Positions 7,568 through 14,775 of a DNA stretch of 23,233 nt are shown here, piece after piece. Origin of the DNA: Hungatella sp. UBA3048. Lineage in GTDB: Bacteria > Bacillota > Clostridia > Lachnospirales > Lachnospiraceae. How positions within the stretch are numbered: the first letter of the stretch is position 1; each line of letters begins with the position of its first letter. The notes under the pieces are model-generated. The model had not been told where the DNA came from and searched no databases. It saw only the letters and a list, made by a program, of their open reading frames with translations. The stretch is from the NCBI GenBank assembly GCA_002367105.1, contig DFCS01000045.1, positions 1 to 23,233 on the forward strand, given 5' to 3'. Made by a program: the position numbers and the translations under genes.

Positions 7568-8368
7568 TTATTCTTTTTCACAATCTATCCCATAAATCCT
7601 CCACTGAGTAAGGGCTGGAAAAGGAGATTCCTCCTCTGATTTTTTCAATTCTTTCAGTTTTACCCAGGAAATGGTTCTGGGGATAAAGGGAAAGCTTTGC
7701 CAGCTCCCGGTCTTTTCCATGAAAAGGTGTACCGCAGTTCCGTCGGAGAATTCCAGAGCCGCCTCCTTCCAGTAATTATCATGAGGGAAATCAGCTCGTA
7801 TTAAAATTTCCGCCCGGTCTGCCAGCACTCTGCGGCCGAAATCAATTCTTATTTCTGCCTCCGGATCCTCATTATCTCCCCAGCTGGTATAAGGCCATTC
7901 TCCATGAAACGTATTCTCACATCGTCCGTCAATGGTATTTCTTGCAGCAAACACAGACTCTCCTCTGGTTTCCACAGAGGCAGTGCAATGGGGATAAACG
8001 GAGGTTTCTCCTCTGCGGTCCAGCGGATTTTCACTTAAATTGCGGTAAGCTCCCCAACGCCGGCTGCTCACCGCCTCCACCCGGATTCTCCGTTCCTCTC
8101 CAAAGGCCTCTGCCGGATAAGCCTGGGTTTCTTCTCCAAAAGGAACCGGAAACTCCATGGCATGATCCTCCAGCCACACCTCTGCCTCAGGAAGGGCCGG
8201 AGAAAGGGATACCTTCAAAGGACAGGGAAGGCGCCGGCTTTCAATCCGGATAACATCGCCTGGCTCATAGGGAGAAGAAGGCCGAAGCTCTGCCCGTCCC
8301 TCTCCTTCCTGCTGCTGCCTGATTCTCCCCTGTTTATCAAAGACCATGATTCGGAAAAAATCATTCAT
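7568..8368 (-). CDS. Discoidin-like (F5/8 type C-like) protein of unknown function
   Basis: This 266-residue protein has no signal peptide or membrane segment. The N-terminal half (about 1-100) looks like beta-sandwich sequence. The C-terminal half (about 125-262) resembles a galactose-binding/discoidin fold: a segment with AARNTIDG, then ENTFHGEWPYTSWG, then AEIRIDFGR, ADRAEILIRADFPHDN and a closing WRIYG strand. Such modules bind carbohydrates in many proteins, usually outside the cell, but here the protein appears cytoplasmic and stands alone. It follows the aldolase gene by 5 nt and belongs to the catabolic operon. It may bind a sugar intermediate or have an unrecognised enzymatic role. 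The fold is a moderately firm guess; function is unknown. Confidence 0.75.
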   Translation of the reverse strand: MNDFFRIMVFDKQGRIRQQQEGEGRAELRPSSPYEPGDVIRIESRRLPCPLKVSLSPALPEAEVWLEDHAMEFPVPFGEETQAYPAEAFGEERRIRVEAVSSRRWGAYRNLSENPLDRRGETSVYPHCTASVETRGESVFAARNTIDGRCENTFHGEWPYTSWGDNEDPEAEIRIDFGRRVLADRAEILIRADFPHDNYWKEAALEFSDGTAVHLFMEKTGSWQSFPFIPRTISWVKLKELKKSEEESPFPALTQWRIYGIDCEKE

Positions 8369-8373
8369 TTGTC

Positions 8374-9069
8374 TTACAGCTCCTTTTTCAGTTCTTCTAC
8401 GATTCCCACACTTGCCGTGGATCCGATCCTGGAAACTCCAAGCTCTATCATGGCAAGGGCTGTTTCAAGGTTACGCACTCCGCCTGCTGCCTTAATCTGA
8501 ATTTCGTCCCCTACCATGCGTTTCATTAGCTGAATGTCCTCATAGGTGGCTCCTCCTGTTCCAAAGCCGGTAGAGGTCTTAATAAAATCCGGCTTTACCT
8601 CCAGAGCGATCCGGCATAAGGTCTCCTTTTCTTCTTCCGTTAAGTAGCAATTTTCAAAAATGACCTTGGATATTACCTTATTTCTTCTGCACGCCTCCAC
8701 AACGGAGGCCATTTCCTTCTCAACATAGCCGTAATTTCTTTCCTTTAGCTCTGTTAAATTTACCACATAGTCAATCTCGTCCGCCCCGTTTTTTATGGCA
8801 TTGGCAGTTTCATTTGCCTTATCCTCAATTGTAGTCTGGCCTAAGGGAAATCCAATGGCAGCTCCCACATGGACACCGGTTCCCTTTAACAGTTCCTTGC
8901 ACAGGGCCACCGGAGCCGGATTGATGGCTACCATTTTAAATCCATAGCTTCTGCTTTCTTCACACAGTTTTTCAAAATCCTTCCGCACCGCATAGGCCCG
9001 AAGCTGGGTATGGTCAAAATATGCTGCCAGCTTCTCCGGTGTCATTCTTCTTAACAATTCTCTGTTCAT
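8374..9069 (-). CDS. deoC: DeoC-type aldolase (deoxyribose-phosphate aldolase family)
   Basis: This 231-residue class I aldolase has Schiff-base Lys164 in DFIKTSTGFG, Asp100 in DEIDYVVN and Lys193 in IKAAGGVR, so the catalytic triad of the family is intact. The classical reaction splits 2-deoxyribose 5-phosphate into glyceraldehyde 3-phosphate and acetaldehyde. The gene sits in a sugar operon without the usual deo partners (no phosphopentomutase, nucleoside phosphorylase or cytidine deaminase). It is 12 nt after an aldehyde-reductase-like iron ADH and downstream of an FGGY kinase. I infer that it may split a different deoxy- or keto-sugar phosphate made by this pathway. GGAGG precedes the start by about 7 nt. 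Family assignment is firm, the exact substrate is not. Confidence 0.9.
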   Translation of the reverse strand: MNRELLRRMTPEKLAAYFDHTQLRAYAVRKDFEKLCEESRSYGFKMVAINPAPVALCKELLKGTGVHVGAAIGFPLGQTTIEDKANETANAIKNGADEIDYVVNLTELKERNYGYVEKEMASVVEACRRNKVISKVIFENCYLTEEEKETLCRIALEVKPDFIKTSTGFGTGGATYEDIQLMKRMVGDEIQIKAAGGVRNLETALAMIELGVSRIGSTASVGIVEELKKEL

Positions 9070-9081
9070 GTTTTTGCCTCC

Positions 9082-10245
9082 TTATTCTGCCAGTTCATAT
9101 ATAGCCTTTACATCCATTTCATCAAGGGGTTGAAAACTTCCCAGCTTCCCATTCATGACCGCCTTTTGGGCCATCACATCAAAGGCCTCCCTGCCAATCC
9201 CCGCCTCCTTTAAGGTCACGGAAAGTCCCAGGCTCTTAAAGAAGTTTTCCAGGCAGCAGATTCCCAGTCGGATTACTTCTTCTTCCGTTTTATCCTCCGG
9301 ACTGATTCCAAACACCTGGCATGCAAAGCGGGCCATTTTCCCAGGATGAGATTTACTCACATATTTCATCCATGCAGGAAATACAATGGCAAGCCCGGCA
9401 CCATGGGCAATATCATAGACAGCGCTCAGCTCATGTTCAATCCCGTGGCTGGCCCAGTCTTCCATTCTTCCTTTTCCCAAAAGCCCGTTATGGGCTACGT
9501 TCCCAGTCCACATCACTTCGGCCCATGCATCATAATCCTTTGGATTTTCAAGAACTCTGGGCAAATTATGGATCAGGGACCTCATAGCAGCTTCGCACAA
9601 GCGGTCAGAGAGGTCTGTCTCCTCATTGGGAGAGAAATACCGTTCCATGACATGGGCCAGGATATCCGCTCCTCCGGCTCCGGTCTGATTCCTGGGAAGC
9701 GTATAGCAAAGCTCAGGATTTAAGATTGCAAACCGCGGATAGAGAAAGCTGGAAATAAAAGAACGCTTATCCGGCCCCTCTTCCCTGGTAATTACGCTGC
9801 CGTCGCTGCTTTCACTTCCAGCTGCAGGGATCGTTAAAACCACACCAATGGGCAGGACGGTTTCCGGCTTCCGGTCTGTCGTATAAAAATCCCACACATC
9901 TCCCTTATAGGGCACTCCTGCCGCAATGGCCTTAGCAGAATCAATAACACTTCCTCCTCCGGCAGCCAGAATGAAATCCACTCCTTCCCTCCGGCAGAGG
10001 TCAATGCCCTGGCGTACCAGGGAAAGCCTTGGATTCGGGCGTACTCCCCCCAATTCTACAAAGGAAATCCCAGCCTCCGTTAAAGAATTCACAATCCCGT
10101 CATAGGTTCCGGAAGCCTTGATGCTTTTTCCTCCATAATGAAGCAGCACCTTCTTGGAATAGACAGCCGTTTCCTCACCCACCCGTAAATGGGTCTGTCT
10201 GCCAAATATAATCCTCGTTGGGTTATACCATGTAAAATCTATCAT
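9082..10245 (-). CDS. Iron-containing alcohol dehydrogenase, YqhD/BDH type
   Basis: This 387-residue group III alcohol dehydrogenase has the nucleotide-binding GGGSVIDSAKA (96-106) and metal ligands Asp194, His198, His267 and His281, in the spacing known from E. coli YqhD. The GGKS around 38-41 resembles the region linked to NADP(H) use in that subfamily. Enzymes of this type usually reduce short aldehydes to alcohols. The gene starts directly after the ThuA-like stop (TAA then ATG) with AGGAGG upstream, and precedes the DeoC aldolase by 12 nt. I infer that it reduces the aldehyde released by the aldolase and so regenerates oxidised cofactor. Confidence 0.92.
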   Translation of the reverse strand: MIDFTWYNPTRIIFGRQTHLRVGEETAVYSKKVLLHYGGKSIKASGTYDGIVNSLTEAGISFVELGGVRPNPRLSLVRQGIDLCRREGVDFILAAGGGSVIDSAKAIAAGVPYKGDVWDFYTTDRKPETVLPIGVVLTIPAAGSESSDGSVITREEGPDKRSFISSFLYPRFAILNPELCYTLPRNQTGAGGADILAHVMERYFSPNEETDLSDRLCEAAMRSLIHNLPRVLENPKDYDAWAEVMWTGNVAHNGLLGKGRMEDWASHGIEHELSAVYDIAHGAGLAIVFPAWMKYVSKSHPGKMARFACQVFGISPEDKTEEEVIRLGICCLENFFKSLGLSVTLKEAGIGREAFDVMAQKAVMNGKLGSFQPLDEMDVKAIYELAE

Positions 10246-10887
10246 TTATCCTTCCTCCTGTTCTGATAAAAGCCATGCAGCACTGTTCCTGATCCATTTT
10301 CCAAACTCAGGGTTTTCAAAGGTCTTTCCATTGTGGCCTGCGCAGCAGTAAGCCACCCTTCCCTTTCCGTACCTCCGGACCCAAGCCGCAGGATAGCTTT
10401 CCCCTTCATATTGATACTCCATTACTATCTGAATATCTGCCAGTGGGTCAAGCTGAAACTGATATGCCTCATCCTCTGCACAAAAGTTGGAAACGCCCTC
10501 CATAACCGGATGCGCTGCCCCCTTTGCCTTATAACGAAGAACCGGAAGCTGTTCATAGGGCGGATGGGATAAGAATTTCCCACCGATCATCTGCCCAAGC
10601 TCGCTGCGGCTCTGGACCGAGATCCCGTTATGCAGAACCAGAAGTCCCCCTCCTGCAGATACAAAGGATAATAATCCGGCAGCTTCCCCATCTCCAAAAG
10701 CCGGTTCGTCAAATTCCCCGTAGAGAATACACATCCGGTACTGTTTCATAGCCTCACTTTCAAACACCTCCGGGCGGTCTGTCATCGTAATACAGCATTC
10801 CGCAAGAAGCTCCTTTACCTTTTCCCCCGGTTCATAAAGGGGATGGTATCTTGCATCCCACTTTCCATACATCAAGGCCTCTACCAT
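10246..10887 (-). CDS. ThuA-like domain protein
   Basis: This 213-residue protein resembles ThuA-type proteins, which have a class I glutamine amidotransferase-like fold. Family-like features are the GGGLLVLHNGI segment (about 79-89), the HPVMEGVSNF region (about 126-135) and a late YGKGRVAYCCAGHNGKTFENPEF block (about 168-190). ThuA was first described in trehalose/sucrose utilisation loci and has been linked to keto-sugar metabolism, but the reaction of most members is not settled. It overlaps the end of the SDR-like gene upstream by 7 nt and abuts the iron ADH gene. AGGAGGG lies 7 nt before the start. I infer a role on an oxidised sugar intermediate. Confidence 0.8.
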   Translation of the reverse strand: MVEALMYGKWDARYHPLYEPGEKVKELLAECCITMTDRPEVFESEAMKQYRMCILYGEFDEPAFGDGEAAGLLSFVSAGGGLLVLHNGISVQSRSELGQMIGGKFLSHPPYEQLPVLRYKAKGAAHPVMEGVSNFCAEDEAYQFQLDPLADIQIVMEYQYEGESYPAAWVRRYGKGRVAYCCAGHNGKTFENPEFGKWIRNSAAWLLSEQEEG

Positions 10888-11513
10888 GGAATCTCCCTCC
10901 TTCCTTCATCTCTCATGACCAGCCTTCTTTCATCCTCATGAGCCGGACAGAACTCATCCCTGCTCCGGTCCTGGAGGAAATAAAGGACAGCCTGATGCCC
11001 GGTCCCTTTCATCTTCCAGGAGCCGTCATAGCAGAATACCCGGAAGGTATAACCTTCCGGACCCAGGCTGTTCATCTGAATCCTCGCCTGCATATTTCTT
11101 GCTGCCCGTACCATATGTTCACCGTAACGTTCATGATCAAAGCACATATTGTTGCTGGAATCTCTGGTGGTTATATAACAGATCCGTCTGTCCCCGCCCT
11201 GGTCCAAAAGCGGCTTAAGGAGGCGCAGTGCCTTAAGAGGGCCGTTTACATGCTGCTCATAGGCCTGTAAAACTGCAGGCCGCTCCTGGTTCTCATAGAT
11301 GGTACCAGTCCGGGAAAAGATACCCTCATCATCACCAAACACCAACAGATCAAGGCCATCTTCCTTCCTAAAAAGGTTCTCTGCTGCCTGGACCTCTCCG
11401 TATCCCAGCCGCCAGACCAGCCAGCCCATCTCTTTTAAACACGCTTCCGCCTCCCGGCAGACCTCTGTATTCTCTCCACAGATCAATGCTGTTTTTCCCT
11501 TCTTTTCCACCAT
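10881..11513 (-). CDS. Degenerate SDR-like protein, catalytic motifs missing
   Basis: Starting at 11513 this is a 210-residue protein that aligns by eye with its upstream neighbour, an SDR oxidoreductase. They share the LDLLVFG / IDLLIHN strand, the NGPLKALRLLKPLL / NSLGPLCLTRRFLPL helix, the RRICYIT / RKICFVS strand and the NM-9-residues-G--GY segment. The glycine motif of SDRs is replaced by CGENTEVC (12-19). The NNAG-type motif reads GDDEG, and YxxxK is absent, since Tyr130 is followed by Met at the Lys position. It therefore probably cannot act as a normal NAD(P)-dependent SDR. It may be a partner subunit or a sensor. The start at 11513 is set by AAGGAGGT; a longer frame to 11564 overlaps the upstream gene. 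Confidence 0.75.
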   Translation of the reverse strand: MVEKKGKTALICGENTEVCREAEACLKEMGWLVWRLGYGEVQAAENLFRKEDGLDLLVFGDDEGIFSRTGTIYENQERPAVLQAYEQHVNGPLKALRLLKPLLDQGGDRRICYITTRDSSNNMCFDHERYGEHMVRAARNMQARIQMNSLGPEGYTFRVFCYDGSWKMKGTGHQAVLYFLQDRSRDEFCPAHEDERRLVMRDEGRREIPW

Positions 11514-11517
11514 TTCC

Positions 11518-11525
11518 ACCTCCTT
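11518..11525 (-). promoter_or_regulatory. Ribosome binding site fixing the SDR-like start
   Basis: AAGGAGGT on the minus strand lies 4 nt before the ATG at 11513 and sets this start rather than the in-frame ATG at 11564. Confidence 0.85.
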
Positions 11526-11529
11526 CTGT

Positions 11530-12231
11530 CTAAAAGCACCATGCCCGTCCGTATACATCCACAACCTGAAGACAAGAGGGCTTCTCTCCTGTGAAATAGG
11601 AAAATGCGGCTTCTGCCGACTGGGATGGCTCCAGTTCTCCTTTCATAGGTTCAGCCCCTTCCATATAGGTCCGCATCCAGCCCGGATGGTATAAATAGAT
11701 TCCATAGCCCCGTTTTCCCAAATCGTTATGAAGGATTCTTCCAGCCATGTTTAGAGCAGTTTTAGACATGCAGTAGCCTGTCATATCTTTGCGATGAGCC
11801 ACGCCGATGCTTCCCGCCTCCGAGGATACAAAGCAGATTTTCCGCATTCCATCCTCCATAAGCGGAAGGAATCTCCGGGTAAGGCACAAGGGACCAAGAC
11901 TGTTAACGTTAAACATTCTTAAGTTCTTTTCTAAATCCGCCTCACTTCCCATATCCTGTTCCTGCCAGGCCACACCGGCGTTATGGATCAGCAGGTCTAT
12001 GACCGCAGTACAGCTTCTGGCAGCTTCAAAGGCCCGGGCAATGGATTCATCCGATCCGATATCCAGAGCCAGTAGCTCCAGACGTCCCGGCCATGCCTCC
12101 TTTAGCCGGGAAAGCCAGGGCCATTCCTCCATATACTGTCCTGCCAGTACAAAGAAGCCATTCTTTAAAAATTCCTCACAAAGGGCAAAGCCCAGTCCCC
12201 GGTCTGCTCCTGTTATGAATACTGTCTTCAT
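11530..12231 (-). CDS. Short-chain dehydrogenase/reductase
   Basis: Starting at 12231 this is a 233-residue classical SDR. The cofactor motif TGADRGLG is at 7-14, the NAG motif at 84-86, Asn108 and Ser136/137 are in place, and the catalytic YCMSK has Tyr153 and Lys157. It should oxidise or reduce a hydroxyl or keto group with NAD(P)(H). No Asp or Arg feature clearly decides the cofactor. The start follows the GH105-like stop by 7 nt and is preceded by GAGG; an upstream in-frame ATG at 12252 lies inside the previous gene and lacks a ribosome binding site. It is followed by a degenerate paralogue. In this operon it probably acts on a sugar or sugar acid, but the substrate is unknown. Confidence 0.88.
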   Translation of the reverse strand: MKTVFITGADRGLGFALCEEFLKNGFFVLAGQYMEEWPWLSRLKEAWPGRLELLALDIGSDESIARAFEAARSCTAVIDLLIHNAGVAWQEQDMGSEADLEKNLRMFNVNSLGPLCLTRRFLPLMEDGMRKICFVSSEAGSIGVAHRKDMTGYCMSKTALNMAGRILHNDLGKRGYGIYLYHPGWMRTYMEGAEPMKGELEPSQSAEAAFSYFTGEKPSCLQVVDVYGRAWCF

Positions 12232-12238
12232 CCTTTCC

Positions 12239-13207
12239 TCAGCCTTTCTCATAATCCATATAAGCCTGCTCCATCAAAAGGAAAAATGCCTGCCCTTCCG
12301 GTGAAAAGCCCGGTCTGTCAAAACCCGGTGCGCCGCAGACTCCCCGTACAAAGCCCTGGGGATCCATCTGCCTTTCTGCCGCTCTCCGAAGGCGGTCTGC
12401 CTGTTCCTTACAGCCGGGGACGGAAAGCCAGCCCTCCTTAAGCCCCCGGTAGATGGTATATGCAGTCATCTGGGATAAATTGGTTTCCACAAAGGTAGAA
12501 GGATCATCTACTACATCATGGAACAGCCCATCTTCCCTCCCATAGAAAAGCACTCCATCCAGCAGTTTTTTTACCCGTTTTTTTATTATTTCCAGCTGCC
12601 GCTCATATCCGCTTTCCGGAATCAGATGCAGGAGCCTTGCTAAGCCAGCCATGGCCCAGCCATTTCCGCTGCCCCAGTGAGCCGCCCTTATATATTCCTT
12701 TTTTTCATCATCCCACATATGGCACATCAGGGCCGCCTTTTCATCATAAAGAGCATTCCAGTAACCCTCCGCCTGCTTGAAAGCCTCCTCATAATACCCT
12801 GCAGCTGCCAGAAAAGGCGGAAGCATATACATGGAATCCACCCAGAACTGGCGGCTGGTGGTCAGATGGTAAAGAATCCCTTCATCATTTCTGGGCGCCT
12901 TCTCAAGAGTCCAGGTAAGCAGAGCCGAAAGTCCTTCCTCCAGAAGAGGATCTTTGCAGGAGCGGCAGGCAGCCAGAAGGGCTTCTCCCACGGAACAGGG
13001 ATCTGTCACCCCATCCGTTACTCCGATCGTGGCAGCCCGGCCATCCTCCATCTTTCTGTATACCGCCTCTCTGGCCATGGCTGTCACGACCTCCATTTCG
13101 CCCATTTCCAGAAATGCCTGCATTGCAGTTCCCTGCTCCCAGGAATGACGCTGCATGGAAAGGAGGGCCAATGCTCCCTTTCTGATCTGTTCTGCCCTGA
13201 CCATCAC
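12239..13207 (-). CDS. GH88/GH105-type unsaturated uronyl hydrolase-like protein
   Basis: This 322-residue alpha/alpha-barrel-type protein resembles the YteR (unsaturated rhamnogalacturonyl hydrolase) group. Seen in sequence: MQRHSWEQGTAMQAFLE near the N-terminus (18-34), FWVDSMYMLPPF (121-132) with Asp124 in the place of the catalytic Asp of the family, and HWGSGNGWAMAG (177-188). Family members remove unsaturated uronic acid residues left by polysaccharide lyases, by hydration of the double bond. No signal peptide is present, so it should act on imported oligosaccharides. It is slightly shorter than typical members. The start overlaps the kinase stop; the choice between the two adjacent ATGs (13207 and 13204) is open. 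No lyase gene lies in the window. Confidence 0.85.
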   Translation of the reverse strand: MMVRAEQIRKGALALLSMQRHSWEQGTAMQAFLEMGEMEVVTAMAREAVYRKMEDGRAATIGVTDGVTDPCSVGEALLAACRSCKDPLLEEGLSALLTWTLEKAPRNDEGILYHLTTSRQFWVDSMYMLPPFLAAAGYYEEAFKQAEGYWNALYDEKAALMCHMWDDEKKEYIRAAHWGSGNGWAMAGLARLLHLIPESGYERQLEIIKKRVKKLLDGVLFYGREDGLFHDVVDDPSTFVETNLSQMTAYTIYRGLKEGWLSVPGCKEQADRLRRAAERQMDPQGFVRGVCGAPGFDRPGFSPEGQAFFLLMEQAYMDYEKG

Positions 13208-14763
13208 CTGTCCGCCCCCTTTTCTCTTTCCATCTCCATCCGGTATTCTCCCAATCCCTGGTTCACTTCCTTAAGTCCTTCATAAGCCTGGTTAAAAATT
13301 GTATATAACTTATCATAACGGCCAGCCAGGGATTTTTGAGGTAAAATTTCCCGCACAACTGGATTGATCCTCTTTACTGCTGAAAAATCAGGATATATCC
13401 CCACACCGACTCCGGCACAGACCGCCGCCCCCAGGCTGGTGGCCTCCTCCAAATAAACCGGAACTTTTAAAGGCATCTGGAAAATATCTGCTAATATCTG
13501 AAGCCAGACTTCTCCCTTGGCCCCGCCGCCGATCACTCTTAAATCATTGATAGCTCTACCCTGTTTTAAGCTTTCCAAAATGATTCTTAAATTATAGCTC
13601 ACACCCTCTAAAACCGCTCTGGATAAGTCCTCTTTTGAAGTGGTAACAGACATTCCTAAAAAAGCTCCTCTGACGTCAGCATCCCATCTGGGCGATCGCT
13701 CTCCCAGAATATAAGGAAGATAGATAACCCCTCCAGCCCCCGGCTCAGACCTCTTAACTCCCTCGTTGATCCGTTCATAAGGACTTATTAAAGCTTCCGC
13801 AGCCTCCCTTGTTTCCATCTGGCAAAGAGTTCTCTTATACCAGTTGTAGGAGTATCCTGCTGCCTGCATGGTTCCGCAGGGGGTATAAAGCTCCGGGTCT
13901 AAGTGAACCCAGTTAAAGGTTCTAAGCTCCGGATCAAAATAAGGAGTCTTTGAAGCCATGGAGATCCAGGAAGAGGAGCCAAGCACATGATAGGCACTTC
14001 CCTCTTCCACCACCCCGGCCCCTGCACAGGCGCAGCTTCCATCGCCTCCTCCGATCACTACCGGTGTCCCTTCCAAAAGCCCGGTAAGCTCTGCCGCCTC
14101 TCTTGTCACCCGGCCCACTATATCAGTAGAAGGATGAGGATCCGGCAAAATTGACGGGTCTATGTCCAGAGCGCTGAGAATTTCCTCTGACCAGCACTTT
14201 TTCCTGATATCGAAAAGATTTGTGCCGGAAGCATCGCTGTAATCTGTCACAATATTTCCTGTCAGACGGAAATTGATATAATCCTTGGCCTGAAGCATCC
14301 ATCTGCATTTATGATAGGCCTGGGGCTCGTGATTCCGGATCCAGAGAAGCTTGGCTGCGGAATAGGAGGCGCTGAGCCTGTGGCCTGTGATTTCATAGCC
14401 CCGCTCCAGCCCGATCTGTTCCTTCATGAAAGCCTCCTCTTTCCCTGCCCTGGTATCCGCCCAGATGATCATAGGCCGCAGAGACTTTCCCTGAACGTCC
14501 ACCGGAAGACACCCCATCATCTGGGCACTGAAGGAAACCGCTTCGATCTCTCCGGCTGAAACTCCTGATTTCTCCAGGAGCTCTTTGGTAGAGCTGCAAA
14601 CCGCCTTCCACCAATCCTCCGGATCCTGCTCCACCCAGCCAGGTGCCGGATAATATGCGGGGTACTCATGGACGCAGCTTGCCGCCATCCTGCCGTCAGT
14701 CAGGTAAAGGGTGGCCTTGTTTCCGCTGGTCCCCAGGTCATGGGCTAATATATACTGTTTCAT
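13204..14763 (-). CDS. FGGY-family carbohydrate kinase, xylulokinase-like
   Basis: Starting at 14763 this 519-residue kinase has the N-terminal phosphate-binding motif DLGTSGNK (9-16), a substrate-side region with IIWADTRAG (99-107), the probable catalytic base Asp241 in GGGDG, and a C-terminal ATP-binding block GGGAKGEVWLQILAD (about 415-430). Overall it looks closest to the xylulokinase branch, but FGGY substrates (ketoses, polyols, sugar acids) cannot be told reliably by eye. The start is fixed by AAGGAGG, 5 nt upstream; the frame extends to 14811 but would overlap the preceding gene. It overlaps the GH105-like gene by a few bases. I infer that it phosphorylates the sugar that the DeoC-type aldolase later splits. 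Confidence 0.93.
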   Translation of the reverse strand: MKQYILAHDLGTSGNKATLYLTDGRMAASCVHEYPAYYPAPGWVEQDPEDWWKAVCSSTKELLEKSGVSAGEIEAVSFSAQMMGCLPVDVQGKSLRPMIIWADTRAGKEEAFMKEQIGLERGYEITGHRLSASYSAAKLLWIRNHEPQAYHKCRWMLQAKDYINFRLTGNIVTDYSDASGTNLFDIRKKCWSEEILSALDIDPSILPDPHPSTDIVGRVTREAAELTGLLEGTPVVIGGGDGSCACAGAGVVEEGSAYHVLGSSSWISMASKTPYFDPELRTFNWVHLDPELYTPCGTMQAAGYSYNWYKRTLCQMETREAAEALISPYERINEGVKRSEPGAGGVIYLPYILGERSPRWDADVRGAFLGMSVTTSKEDLSRAVLEGVSYNLRIILESLKQGRAINDLRVIGGGAKGEVWLQILADIFQMPLKVPVYLEEATSLGAAVCAGVGVGIYPDFSAVKRINPVVREILPQKSLAGRYDKLYTIFNQAYEGLKEVNQGLGEYRMEMEREKGADR

Positions 14764-14768
14764 AGGTT

Positions 14769-14775
14769 CCTCCTT
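14769..14775 (-). promoter_or_regulatory. Ribosome binding site fixing the kinase start
   Basis: AAGGAGG on the minus strand lies 5 nt before the ATG at 14763, within the 10-nt gap that follows the SMP-30-like stop codon plus its last bases. Confidence 0.85.

Noticed and set aside
10851..11270. 139-codon plus-strand frame opposite the ThuA-like and SDR-like genes
   Set aside because: It is a shadow of overlapping minus-strand genes without its own start signals.
12677..13285. 202-codon plus-strand frame opposite the GH105-like gene
   Set aside because: It spans the junction of two well-supported minus-strand genes, has no recognisable motif and no ribosome binding site.
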